From contig JAJECK010000069.1 in assembly GCA_022822085.1 (NCBI GenBank), positions 1 through 39,361 on the forward strand: a stretch of DNA of 39,361 nt, read 5' to 3'. Of the stretch, positions 15,914 through 25,470 are shown piece by piece; position 1 is the stretch's first letter, and each line of letters begins with the position of its first letter. A program made the translations under genes and the position numbers. The notes beneath the pieces were generated by a model. That model saw nothing but the letters and a program-made list of their open reading frames with translations. It did not search any database and had not been told where the DNA came from. This DNA is from Candidatus Poribacteria bacterium. GTDB lineage: Bacteria; Poribacteria; WGA-4E; WGA-3G.

Positions 15914-15999
15914 TTTGGTTGTGGTGTCCTACGTTTTCTATACACAGTCTAAAAACTTATAGGTAGCAACATAAGTTAAAATACACAAAAGGAAGAAAG

Positions 16000-17028
16000 A
16001 TGATCATTAGAAACCGGACTTTACATAGTAAAGGTAAAAAAGTAGTCATCCTGCTTGTTCTCTCCGTAATAAGCTCTCTAATTATTGGATGTACTGCACT
16101 TCAAGAAGCACAACGTAAGAGAGAGAAACGGATGACGGAAAGACGCAATGCTAATCAACTTATGATGTCTGCGTCTAAGGCAACTGTTAATGTTGAGCCG
16201 AATCCGATTGATAACAAACCTCACGGAGAAAGTGATCACTATACATTAAAGTTCGCAGAAGATTTGCTGAGTATGGATGATTTTGATGAGGCACCAGAAC
16301 GTGAGGTATTTGCAAAGAGTGCCCTCGTTTATATGGAAAGCCTATACGATGCGATGCATGATATTTTTGGGTTTAAACCTAAACATAAAATTCACGTGAC
16401 ACTTTACAATCTTTTTCGAGGTACTAACAGGGTGGCTATCACTGGGACACAGTATCGCTATGGGAACAATATAAAATATGTTACCGGGATTGAGATGCAT
16501 TTTCCTATGGCTCTGTATGAAAAACACGGTGTCCGAGTGCATGAGTTAACACATGCATTTACCAATATCTATTTCCTACCAACATGGTTTAATGAAGGTG
16601 TCGCTGTTTTGATGCAGACAGAATATGCGAAGGGAGGATCACACCCAAAATTTAGTGACCTTGAACGGAATCTGATGAAGGATCTGAATGGCACAAACGA
16701 ATTAGAAAATTGGGGTGGACATGGAGAAACAGGACCTTTAACACATTGGCGATACAGATATGCTTATACCGTTGTGTCAAAATTACGAGAAAAATATGGG
16801 AACGAACTTTACATCAAGGTTTTTGAATTGATGGAGAGGGATCAACTGCATCAAAAACTGATAGGAGCAATGCCAACAAGTTTTCTCGTCTACTATATCA
16901 GTCAGGCAGCGGGAGAGGATTTAGTCCCATTTTTTGAGAAGTTAAAGTTTAATGTAATCAAATTGGAAAAAACTGATATTCTGGAATATATAAAACGGGT
17001 AAATACTCAAAACCCAAGGGGGAATTAA
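16000..17028 (+). CDS. Lipoprotein zinc metalloprotease, peptidase MA-like (HExxH...NEG)
   Basis: The 342-residue protein starts with a basic N-terminus, a hydrophobic segment and the lipobox LIIGC (Cys31), so it should be exported and lipid-anchored. HELTH at 181-185 followed by FNEG with Glu199 is the zinc site of gluzincin-type peptidases: two His, the catalytic Glu, and the third ligand Glu in NEG. The preceding part (85-180) resembles other MA-like domains that act on cell-surface substrates. Good AAAGGAAG precedes the ATG. The stop overlaps the next start by 1 nt, so it is co-translated with another lipoprotein and followed by a glycosyltransferase. Substrate unknown. Confidence 0.8.
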   Translation: MIIRNRTLHSKGKKVVILLVLSVISSLIIGCTALQEAQRKREKRMTERRNANQLMMSASKATVNVEPNPIDNKPHGESDHYTLKFAEDLLSMDDFDEAPEREVFAKSALVYMESLYDAMHDIFGFKPKHKIHVTLYNLFRGTNRVAITGTQYRYGNNIKYVTGIEMHFPMALYEKHGVRVHELTHAFTNIYFLPTWFNEGVAVLMQTEYAKGGSHPKFSDLERNLMKDLNGTNELENWGGHGETGPLTHWRYRYAYTVVSKLREKYGNELYIKVFELMERDQLHQKLIGAMPTSFLVYYISQAAGEDLVPFFEKLKFNVIKLEKTDILEYIKRVNTQNPRGN

Positions 17029-17642
17029 TGTATACGGACAAACTTGGCAACAAGCGGTTTTTTTTCTTGACTATACTGTTGCTCCCGATTTTACTTTCTG
17101 CTTGTGTAGTCGGGCAGCAGTGGAGTGAGAACTACGCACTCATGGAAGGTGTTAATGCAAACGACCCTGTTATTGTTGATGGCGATCTTAGTACCGTTGG
17201 GCAATCGCAGATGAAAAAAAGTTCAGGAAGTTTAGACCTTGACAGATGGCAAAACTCAGAATCTATCATAATATTACCTGAAAAGAAAAAGATCTATCGG
17301 GTGACAATTCATTCTTCAAATTTGCAAGATTTCCAACTGTTGGCTCTAAATACGCTTGGTGAATGGGATGTGGTCCATGACCAACAGCATAATAAAGAGA
17401 AGGTGATTGACGTCCGGCTCAAAAGATTTGTTACAACTGATGGTATCAAATTGCTTGTGCGGAAAACCACTGATGATAAGGCACGTAGACGCCAAAATTC
17501 CAAGGTTGAGCGTGAAAATGAAGTGACATCCAGCGGAAAAGTCCGTAAAGGGAGTTTTGTCTATAAAGTCACAGGGCCCCAAACTGCCCCAGCAAAGATT
17601 GCTGAGATTAGGTTGTTTGGATATGCTGAGTCATCACAATGA
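17028..17642 (+). CDS. Lipoprotein with a discoidin/F5-8C-like (galactose-binding fold) domain
   Basis: The 204-residue protein has a signal peptide and lipobox LLSAC (Cys26). The rest (about 45-202) has the layout of a galactose-binding-like beta-sandwich: VDGDLSTVGQ near the start, a run of short beta strands, and AEIRLFGYAE at the end, a common last strand of such domains. A basic, charged loop (KARRRQNSKVERENE) interrupts it around 152-166. It overlaps the protease gene by one base and is 8 nt from the glycosyltransferase, suggesting a three-gene envelope operon. It could position the partner protease on a surface glycan, but that is inference. The fold call is moderate. Confidence 0.65.
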   Translation: MYTDKLGNKRFFFLTILLLPILLSACVVGQQWSENYALMEGVNANDPVIVDGDLSTVGQSQMKKSSGSLDLDRWQNSESIIILPEKKKIYRVTIHSSNLQDFQLLALNTLGEWDVVHDQQHNKEKVIDVRLKRFVTTDGIKLLVRKTTDDKARRRQNSKVERENEVTSSGKVRKGSFVYKVTGPQTAPAKIAEIRLFGYAESSQ

Positions 17643-17650
17643 TATTTTGA

Positions 17651-18838
17651 ATGCAGTCAAATCGCACCCAGAAATTCATAGACCGGTATATCGGCATTCC
17701 AATCGTCATATCGTTGTCTCTAATTGAAAAGGTTAGATCTTTTCTGAAAGGGGAAGGTAAGTTACAAAAGAGAGGATTGAATACTCGAAGTGTAACTAAC
17801 CTTCCTACGGATCCTCCCCATAAAATTCTATTCATTCAACTTTCCGCGTTGGGTGATACAATCTTAGCGATACCCACCGTGCGTGCTATACGGCAGTGTT
17901 TTACGCAGGCAGAAATATCGTTCTTAGCATCACCCACGAATCTGGTATATTTACAACATTGTCCCTACATCGATAGACAGATTGAGTTTAGTAATCCTCT
18001 TATCCAGACAATCCGTGAACTTCGCAGTGAAGGTTTTAATTGGGTTATCGATCTGGAGCATTGGTCACGCTTTAGTGCCCTTCTTGCTTATGCAGCAGGA
18101 GCATCGCAGCGCATCGGATTCAATGCTGCCCACCAATTTAGACACTATCTTTTTAATGGCATTCTTCCGCATATCCCCGGAAAACATGAAGTGCTTAATT
18201 TCCTGAGTATTGCACAACTATTAGAATGTAGGACAGAAGATATAAGACTTGAAGCATGGATTGATGAGGCAGAACGCGAATGGTGTCGGAATGTGTTCGC
18301 ACTGGAACAAGTTAACCCATCTGATTTGCTGGTTGTGCTACATCCAGAGGCAGGTCGACGCGGGGAACCACGCCGGCGGTGGGTATTGGAACACTATGTG
18401 GCATTAGCGGACACATTGGCTACATGTTATGATGCACGAATTGTCTTGACAGGTGCGCCAGATGAGGTGGCAGTTTCTGACTGGATTGTTGAGCGGACGA
18501 AGTGTGAGATAGTCAACCTTGCGGGGAAAACACAGGTAGATCAACTTGCAGCAGTATTTGATCGGGCTGATCTGGTGATTAGTGGGAATTGTGGCCCGAT
18601 GCATCTCGCCGCAGCGACTGGAACACCTGTCATCGCTATTCACGGACCGACGAATTCGGCACAATGGGGGCCGTGGTCTGAAAAGTCAACCTGTCTTGAA
18701 GCAACATTGCCTTGCAGTCCGTGCCTGAATTTAGGGTTTGAATATGCATGTCAGGCGTTACCTGGTGGGACATCACCTTGTATGCAGACAATATCAGTTG
18801 CAGATGTGTTGAAGGCATGTGAGGTATATTTGGGGTAG
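17651..18838 (+). CDS. Glycosyltransferase family 9 (heptosyltransferase-like)
   Basis: GT9 enzymes such as WaaC and WaaF add heptose or related sugars from ADP-sugars to the LPS core at the inner membrane face. The 395-residue protein has an N-terminal amphipathic/hydrophobic helix (about 12-33), then the GT-B start HKILFIQLSALGDTILAIPTVRAI (57-80). The nucleotide-sugar half holds LHPEAGRRGEPRRRW (about 230-244), the DLVISGNCGPMHLAAATGTPVIAIHGPT signature (about 308-335), and a cysteine-bearing tail (CSPCLNL...C...PCMQTI). Length is slightly above average because of the N-terminal helix. No clear ribosome site; translation is probably coupled to the preceding lipoprotein gene. With kdsB it supports LPS-type surface glycan assembly. 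Confidence 0.88.
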   Translation: MQSNRTQKFIDRYIGIPIVISLSLIEKVRSFLKGEGKLQKRGLNTRSVTNLPTDPPHKILFIQLSALGDTILAIPTVRAIRQCFTQAEISFLASPTNLVYLQHCPYIDRQIEFSNPLIQTIRELRSEGFNWVIDLEHWSRFSALLAYAAGASQRIGFNAAHQFRHYLFNGILPHIPGKHEVLNFLSIAQLLECRTEDIRLEAWIDEAEREWCRNVFALEQVNPSDLLVVLHPEAGRRGEPRRRWVLEHYVALADTLATCYDARIVLTGAPDEVAVSDWIVERTKCEIVNLAGKTQVDQLAAVFDRADLVISGNCGPMHLAAATGTPVIAIHGPTNSAQWGPWSEKSTCLEATLPCSPCLNLGFEYACQALPGGTSPCMQTISVADVLKACEVYLG

Positions 18839-18899
18839 ATGTTGTTACCCTTATGTGTCAACTTAAAAACGTCGCTGAGGTATTGTGAACACCTCTAAA

Positions 18900-19048
18900 T
18901 AATACCAATTCTAATTATTTTTGGACCATTCTTCCGTAGGTCGGGTAGAGGCACGTAACCCGACAGGATAACCACAATCAATACAGGGCGGGTTTCGTGC
19001 CTCTACCCGACCTACGAAAAAGGGTCCTTATTAAGTAGAAATGGTATA
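18900..19048 (+). repeat. MITE-like element, family B, copy 3
   Basis: TAATACC at the left and GGTATA at the right mirror the edges of the copy at 7302. The core contains a perfect 21-bp inverted repeat beginning CGTAGGTCGGGTAGAGG and mirrored at about 18996-19016. It lies downstream of the glycosyltransferase gene. There is no reading frame inside. Confidence 0.75.
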
Positions 19049-19077
19049 ACATGATTATTAATATTGTCCCGCATTTA

Positions 19078-19525
19078 GTCCCGTAGGGACGGAATGTTTA
19101 TAGAAAACCGTCATAGACCCCTCTTTAGTCCCGTAGGGACGATATGTGCGGTGTAACGGTATTCTATCAACATATCCTCCGGACGGGACTGAAGAGGGGA
19201 CAATCCCAATAACAATGGGCATTGAGAAGTAGTCATGGCAGGACAACCGTTTCTTAAGTTGACACTCATGGGTTTCGTCCCTCAACCCAACGGACAGCGG
19301 TTATTGTATTAAATTATCAAACTCACGTTATGTTACCAAATCAAGACACAACGAACAAGACGGAAACCCTCTTTGCTCCAGCGGAGCAATATGTTTATAG
19401 CCACATTGTCAACCGACATCTCCGATTCAGCGGAGCGGTCCGTGGGTGCCAGCACATGGCACTCCGCTGGAGTGCAAGAATGTGGGTCCACCGTTTTCTA
19501 TAAACATAGCACTCCGCTGGAGTGC
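19078..19525. repeat. REP-like hairpin cluster, group 2
   Basis: Repeated short palindromes carry a common ATRTTTATAG-type tail. They are GTCCCGTAGGGAC at 19078-19090 and 19128-19140, a CCTCCGGACGGGAC arm at 19177-19189, TTGCTCCAGCGGAGCAA at 19373-19389, and GCACTCCGCTGGAGTGC at 19459-19475 and 19509-19525. The 19116-19203 stretch is itself one long imperfect palindrome. Open frames across it are short and look like chance. No transposase is visible here; the nearest is the broken one at 15366. Confidence 0.7.
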
Positions 19526-19630
19526 AGCATATTCTTCAGTTTCACCGAATATGCGAAACTCGTCCAAAAATACACGGACCTTTGAAAACCAGCTTGCGAC
19601 AAACGGAAAATGTCCAAACTTTAGTAGAAC

Positions 19631-19673
19631 TTAGTAAAAAGAAAACGGGCAGATTTAACATCCACCCGTTTTC
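19631..19673 (-). terminator. Rho-independent terminator of groESL
   Basis: Read on the minus strand, GAAAACGGG and CCCGTTTTC (19665-19673 and 19641-19649) form a 9-bp stem with a 15-nt loop, followed by TTTTT. A second, larger hairpin lies between it and the groL stop at about 19685-19736: an outer CTCATAAA/TTTATGAG stem and an inner CCGCAGACT/AGTCTGTGG stem. Confidence 0.8.
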
Positions 19674-19749
19674 CGTAACGAGATTTTTCTCATAAACCCT
19701 ATCCACAGACTGAGTAGTCTGCGGACTATTTATGAGATAGTCTCTGAGT

Positions 19750-21387
<1,638 letters not shown>

Positions 21388-21395
21388 TTATTTAC

Positions 21396-21686
21396 TTAGT
21401 TAACCTTGGCTAAGATATCATCTTCGCGCAAGATGAGAAATTCAATATTATCGTAAGTTACTTCTGTACCGCCATATTTTGCGAACAGGACTTTATCACC
21501 GACTTCAACATCAACAGCCTGTCGTTCGCCACTATCAAGTATACGACCTTTTCCGACTGCAACGACTTCACCTTCTTGTGGCTTTTCTTTAGCGGTGTCG
21601 GGGATGATAATCCCGCCACTGGTTTTCTGTTCATCCTCTTCGGAACGTTTAACGAGGATTCGATCACCAAGGGGTGTAAGTGCCAT
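21396..21686 (-). CDS. groES: 10-kDa co-chaperonin GroES
   Basis: The 96-residue co-chaperonin caps GroEL. It reads [47 protein letters not shown], including the mobile loop (about 17-30) that docks on GroEL, and ends in the usual [16 protein letters not shown] precedes the ATG at good distance (about 11 nt). It is the first gene of the groES-groEL pair. There is no CIRCE element upstream; the visible promoter is of sigma-54 type. Confidence 0.98.
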   Translation of the reverse strand: MALTPLGDRILVKRSEEDEQKTSGGIIIPDTAKEKPQEGEVVAVGKGRILDSGERQAVDVEVGDKVLFAKYGGTEVTYDNIEFLILREDDILAKVN

Positions 21687-21728
21687 ATCTATTCATTCCT
21701 CCTAAATGAATTGTTAACGTAACTATTA

Positions 21729-21745
21729 GTTTTGTTTGACAAAAC
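21729..21745 (-). promoter_or_regulatory. Palindrome in the groES leader
   Basis: GTTTTGT-TTG-ACAAAAC is a perfect 7-bp inverted repeat with a 3-nt centre. It lies between the predicted start of transcription (about 21762) and the groES ribosome site. It could be an operator or an RNA hairpin in the leader. No regulator is identified. Confidence 0.5.
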
Positions 21746-21772
21746 TTGTTTAGATATTTCTGTACTTATTAT

Positions 21773-21789
21773 AGCAAGATACGTGCCAA
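21773..21789 (-). promoter_or_regulatory. Sigma-54 (RpoN) promoter upstream of groES
   Basis: On the minus strand TTGGCACGTATCTTGCT fits the sigma-54 consensus TGGCACG-N4-TTGCW with no mismatch. GG at -24 and GC at -12 are separated by exactly 10 nt. It lies about 90 nt before the groES ATG. A short palindrome TGCCATTTTGGCA at 21895-21907 is about 135 nt upstream of the expected start point, a typical distance for an enhancer-binding activator. The rest of the 21687-21997 spacer shows no gene. Confidence 0.7.
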
Positions 21790-21997
21790 TTTGCTGAATA
21801 TAGACGTACGCACAATTGGTGGGGTTTTAGGAATGTTATGTATTTTGAAATCGTGACAATTTGTCCATATACTTTAAAGGGTTAAGTGTATCTGTGCCAT
21901 TTTGGCATACTTGAATAATATGTAATCGAGTTTGAGAAAACTCTATTGTCCGACATATTTCTTTCAAATCTGGGTTAGAAACCCATCTAATCGAGAA

Positions 21998-22981
21998 CTA
22001 ATAGGGACATTCGATTGCTTGACCTGTTTTTGAAGATTGGTATGCTGCGTCTATAATTGTATTTGCTCTAAGACCGTCGTTACCGCTTGCAAGTGGGGCA
22101 ATACCTGTTGTGACACAACCTGCGAAATGCTCAAATTGGAGTTGATATAGGTCTTCGAATTGAGATGCAATGATCTGCTTTTCCTCACCGAAGTTAGTAT
22201 GGATTTTCCAACCATCATCGTTCAAGACGGTTACTGTACCTTCTGTTCCGTAAAGTTCAAGAACGATGTCACAATACGCAACTGAGAAGCTGAGATCCGT
22301 GAAGGCTTGTGCTCCGTTTTCAAACCGCATCAAAATACCTCCCGTTTCTTCAACCTTATAGTTGTAAATTGGACTGCCACAGAATGCCGTCACCTCCGTG
22401 ACCTCACCAATGAGATAGCGTAACATATCCACACTATGCGGTCCTAAGTCCATCATACTTCCACCGCCCCCTTGTTCGGGGATTGCCCTCCATTCGTCAT
22501 CATCTAAGAGATATTTTTTGAGGAACGGCATCCTACCGTGGACTATCTGTCCAAGCTGATTTTCTTCAACCCACGTTTTTATCTGTTGAAAGCAGGAGTG
22601 GAAACGGAAAAGAAAGCAGACCTGTAAATGAACGTTATTTTCTTCGCAAGCCGCGATCATCTGTTCACATTCTTGGGGATTGAGTGCCATCGGTTTGTCA
22701 CAAAGAATATGTAACCCGCACTCTGCGGCGGCAATAACTTGTTCACAGTGTAGATTGACAGGTGTTGAGATGTAGATTGCATCAAGTTCGATATCGGTAA
22801 GCAGGTCGTCTACACTGCTGTATGCTTTTGTCGCATTATGTTCATCAGCCAGTTTTTGCGCGCGCGTTGCATCTCGTGAGAAAAGGGCATGTAGTTCTGC
22901 TCCTGTGGCTTTCTGGATCGCGGGCATTGCTCGGCGTTGCGCGACGCTTCCTGCACCGAGGACACCCCATTTTAATGTCAT
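21998..22981 (-). CDS. Gfo/Idh/MocA-family NAD(P)-dependent oxidoreductase
   Basis: The 327-residue protein starts with the Rossmann motif GVLGAGSVAQRRAMPAI (6-22), then TPVNLHCEQVIAAAECGLHILCDKPMAL with the family's DKP (95-97), and the substrate-domain motif DLGPHSVDMLRYLIG (D178, H182). Such enzymes oxidise or reduce sugars, inositols and related polyols; the substrate cannot be told from sequence. Length is typical for the family. AAGGAG of its ribosome site lies inside the tail of an HNH gene remnant that stops directly before its ATG (TAAATG). It is not likely to share a transcript with groES, which has its own promoter. Confidence 0.93.
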   Translation of the reverse strand: MTLKWGVLGAGSVAQRRAMPAIQKATGAELHALFSRDATRAQKLADEHNATKAYSSVDDLLTDIELDAIYISTPVNLHCEQVIAAAECGLHILCDKPMALNPQECEQMIAACEENNVHLQVCFLFRFHSCFQQIKTWVEENQLGQIVHGRMPFLKKYLLDDDEWRAIPEQGGGGSMMDLGPHSVDMLRYLIGEVTEVTAFCGSPIYNYKVEETGGILMRFENGAQAFTDLSFSVAYCDIVLELYGTEGTVTVLNDDGWKIHTNFGEEKQIIASQFEDLYQLQFEHFAGCVTTGIAPLASGNDGLRANTIIDAAYQSSKTGQAIECPY

Positions 22982-23146
22982 TTATATGACTCCTTGTGTT
23001 TTTAATCGCTCAATTAATTTTTCTTGTGTGCCTTTGCCTATTGTTGCGTTACACGTGTGGCAAAGTAGTTGCAGGTTCTTTGGATGATCAGTGCCGCCTT
23101 TAGATTGTGCAGACTTTCACATTGATAATACCATATCATATTCTTC
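22982..23146 (-). pseudogene. C-terminal remnant of an HNH nuclease module
   Basis: On the minus strand the frame reads AQSKGGTDHPKNLQLLCHTCN, then ATIGKGTQEKLIERLKTQGVI and TAA at 22984-22982. GG-x-DHP-x-NLQLLC-x-x-CN is the second half of an HNH domain. KGTQEKLIERLK is the tail seen on HNH modules attached to some DNA methyltransferases. Upstream the frame hits a stop (23117-23119) where the DHI part should be, and there is no start. It is a remnant. Its last codons provide the ribosome site of the oxidoreductase. Confidence 0.65.
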
Positions 23147-23204
23147 TAATGAAATCAAGGAGATTGTGGGTACTTGTCTGAACCAGGATTTTCAGGATTG
23201 TTGT

Positions 23205-23231
23205 CTGAATCTCGGATTATCCGCGATTCAG
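23205..23231. repeat. 27-bp near-perfect palindrome
   Basis: CTGAATC...GGATTATCC...GATTCAG is palindromic with only a few mismatched positions. A related CTGAACC-AGGATTTTCAGGAT stretch lies just before it (23178-23199). It overlaps the upstream side of the TPR gene promoter (TTGACA at 23239), so it could be an operator or a dispersed REP. Confidence 0.55.
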
Positions 23232-23238
23232 ATTCCGA

Positions 23239-23268
23239 TTGACATCTGCTAATATCACATGTTATTAT
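23239..23268 (+). promoter_or_regulatory. Sigma-70-type promoter for the TPR-antitoxin gene
   Basis: TTGACA at 23239-23244 and TATTAT at 23263-23268 are 18 nt apart, which would start a transcript near 23275. The gene begins at 23303 or 23306. A palindrome at 23205-23231 lies immediately upstream, a plausible site for control. Confidence 0.55.
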
Positions 23269-23302
23269 TACCTTCAAACAACTCACATTGTGCGGGTGAA
23301 AA

Positions 23303-24940
23303 GTGATGCTACAACCGAACTCGAACCTTTCTGCTACCAGTGCTGGATACAGTCGTCCAGGTCCGCCTAACATGGTGGCCATTGGAGAGTATATAAAGAC
23401 AGCAACTGCCATCAATGATGAAGCGGATGCGTACAACAGACGGGGCATTGCTTATTGTGAAAACGGAAAGTATAACGAGGGAATTGCACAGTTTAACAAG
23501 GCAATCGTATTAGTTCCTGAATGTGCCGATGTTTATTATAATAGGGGCACAGTTTACTTTCATATAGATGAGTCTGACAAAGCTATCTTAGATTTGAGCG
23601 AAGCAATAAAACTGCAACCCAATGATGCCAAAGCTTATAACAATCGGGGTGCAGCTTACATTATTCTCGGAGAGTCTGACAAAGCTATTTTTGACTTGAG
23701 TGAAGCAATAAATCTTACCCCTGATTATGCACAAGCTCATTACAATCGAGGCATCGCTTACGATAACAAAGGCGAACTTGATAATGCTATAAAAGACTAT
23801 ACAAACGCCATACAACTACAATCCGATTATACTGGAGCCTATTACAATCGAGGCAACGCTTACTACAACAAAGGCAGGTTTTACCGCGCAGTTGATGACT
23901 TTAGCAAAGTCTTAAGGCTTACACCGGACGACCCACTTCCCTACTATGGCCGCGGGCTGGCTTACCGCAACCTGCTCGTTTTTGAGAAAGCCATCCAAGA
24001 CTTTAGCAAGGCAATAAATCTTAAACCTGATTCAGCTGCCGATGCCTACACCGAGCGCGGTGTAACCTACCACAACAAAGGTAATATAGACAAGGCGATT
24101 AAAGACTATAACGCTGCAATAGCATTGGACTCAGGATTGGCAGAGGCATGGACAGAACGTGGTAAAGCTTACCGTGATAAAGGTGAAGTAGACAAGGCGA
24201 TTAAAGATTACAATAAAGCGATTGAGCTCAAACCCGAACTTGCTGAGCCCTATACTTGCCGTGGTCTGATCTACACCGAACAGGGTGAGGTAGACAAGGC
24301 GATTGAAGATCATCGTAAAGCGATCGCGTGCAACCCGGATTTTGCCGAAGCATACCTCAATCGGGGGCAAGCTTACTACGTCAAAAACGAGTTGGACAAG
24401 GCGATTGCGGACTATGACGAAGCGATACAATTGAATACAGAACTTGTGGAGGCGTACACACATCGGGGCAACGCGTATCGTGCCAAAGCTGAGTTAGACT
24501 GCGCGATTGCGGATTATACTGAAGTACTAAAACTCAGACCGAAGGTTGCCGAATACTATTACACACGGGGTGAGGCGTGGCTGCTTGCAAAAAGTTGGGA
24601 AGAAGCGAAAACTGACCTGACAGCTGCACGCCTACAAGGCGTAGATGTCGCCGCTGCGTTTCATAGGACCTACGGGAGCATAGATGCCTTTGAACAAAAA
24701 ATAGGGGATCCTTTGCCAAAAGAGATTGTCCAATTATTGACACCACGAAGCGAGCCGTTTGAAATTGATAAAGAGGCGCGGATAGCATTAGGCATGAAGT
24801 ACTACGGCGAAGATATACTCAGCAGCGGCCTTGCCTCAAAACTTGCAGGTATCCCACGCGTGGAATTCATATTTCTGATGGGAGATTACGGACTCTCACC
24901 GTTTGGTGATGAAGAAGAGTACGCCAATAGCGGATTTTAA
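23303..24940 (+). CDS. TPR-repeat protein with a C-terminal UPF0175 antitoxin domain
   Basis: The 545-residue protein has three parts: a short N-terminus (1-40); twelve consecutive 34-residue tetratricopeptide repeats (about 41-448, consensus A-AYNRRG-AY-NKGE-DKAI-DY-KAI-L-P); and a C-terminal segment. Residues 491-545 read EARIALGMKYYGED...ASKLAGIPRVEFIFLMGDYGLSPFGDEEEY, which matches the UPF0175 family of antitoxins (AAELAG-S-R-EF-L-L-GI). A linker, FEQKIGDPLPKEIVQLLT, joins the two. The gene 3 nt downstream is a DUF3368 PIN-like protein, the known partner of UPF0175. I read it as an antitoxin enlarged by a TPR sensor or scaffold. The start is GTG 23303 or ATG 23306; ATG 23372 is possible. 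Confidence 0.88.
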   Translation: MMLQPNSNLSATSAGYSRPGPPNMVAIGEYIKTATAINDEADAYNRRGIAYCENGKYNEGIAQFNKAIVLVPECADVYYNRGTVYFHIDESDKAILDLSEAIKLQPNDAKAYNNRGAAYIILGESDKAIFDLSEAINLTPDYAQAHYNRGIAYDNKGELDNAIKDYTNAIQLQSDYTGAYYNRGNAYYNKGRFYRAVDDFSKVLRLTPDDPLPYYGRGLAYRNLLVFEKAIQDFSKAINLKPDSAADAYTERGVTYHNKGNIDKAIKDYNAAIALDSGLAEAWTERGKAYRDKGEVDKAIKDYNKAIELKPELAEPYTCRGLIYTEQGEVDKAIEDHRKAIACNPDFAEAYLNRGQAYYVKNELDKAIADYDEAIQLNTELVEAYTHRGNAYRAKAELDCAIADYTEVLKLRPKVAEYYYTRGEAWLLAKSWEEAKTDLTAARLQGVDVAAAFHRTYGSIDAFEQKIGDPLPKEIVQLLTPRSEPFEIDKEARIALGMKYYGEDILSSGLASKLAGIPRVEFIFLMGDYGLSPFGDEEEYANSGF

Positions 24941-24943
24941 AGA

Positions 24944-25435
24944 ATGCCAATACAGCCAGTTATTAGCAATACGAGTCCGCTTATTGGGCTTTTGGGTATC
25001 AATTGCCTTCCGTTATTGCGAGATCTCTACGCAGAAGTGTGGATTCCAAGAGAAGTTGAAAAAGAGTTTTTAGTAGTAGATGAAACATTCTATCGGGAAG
25101 TACTCAACAAAGCCCCGTGGATTAAAGTTATAGATGTGACAAATTCCCGAAGTGCTACAATTTACCAAGGTATTGACGCTGGAGAAGCCGAAGTTTTCGC
25201 GCTTGCGGTTGAACATGATGCGCGGCTTGTTATTCTTGATGAAAATAAGGGAAGACGTAAAGCTATAGAACTTGGATTAAATGTCAAAGGCACATTAGGT
25301 GTTTTGCTGGAGGCAAAGAAAGAGGGTTTGATTGTTGCTATCAAACCACTTTTAATTCAGTTGCGGGCTAACGGCATGCGTATGAGCGATTCGCTCATCA
25401 ATAAAGTCTTACAAGAAGCAGGTGAGATAGATTAG
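24944..25435 (+). CDS. DUF3368 PIN-like protein, probable toxin of a UPF0175 pair
   Basis: The 163-residue protein has the DUF3368 pattern: VISNTSPLIGL at the N-terminus, IPREVEKEF, then DAGEAEVFALAVEHDARLVILDENKGRRKAIELGLNVKGTLGVLLEAKKEGLI. PIN-fold proteins are metal-dependent RNases; the acidic residues are visible in GEAE and LDE. As in many DUF3368 members, the first aspartate of classic PIN domains is Asn (SNTSP), so activity cannot be assumed. It starts three bases after the stop of the TPR-UPF0175 gene and has no clear ribosome site of its own, so it is translationally coupled, as usual for toxin-antitoxin pairs. Confidence 0.85.
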   Translation: MPIQPVISNTSPLIGLLGINCLPLLRDLYAEVWIPREVEKEFLVVDETFYREVLNKAPWIKVIDVTNSRSATIYQGIDAGEAEVFALAVEHDARLVILDENKGRRKAIELGLNVKGTLGVLLEAKKEGLIVAIKPLLIQLRANGMRMSDSLINKVLQEAGEID

Positions 25436-25470
25436 TTGAACTCGCTATCTAAAACTATTCAGCGCACTCC

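Noticed and set aside
19058-19285. 75-codon minus frame in the REP cluster
   Set aside because: It is made of REP hairpins and tails; no ribosome site or family features.
19078-19525. Possible CRISPR array
   Set aside because: Palindromes are short, unevenly spaced and variable in stem sequence, with no constant repeat-spacer rhythm and no cas genes.
21396-21760. CIRCE/HrcA operator before groES
   Set aside because: No TTAGCACTC-N9-GAGTGCTAA or near match was found; the palindrome at 21729-21745 is different in sequence and spacing.
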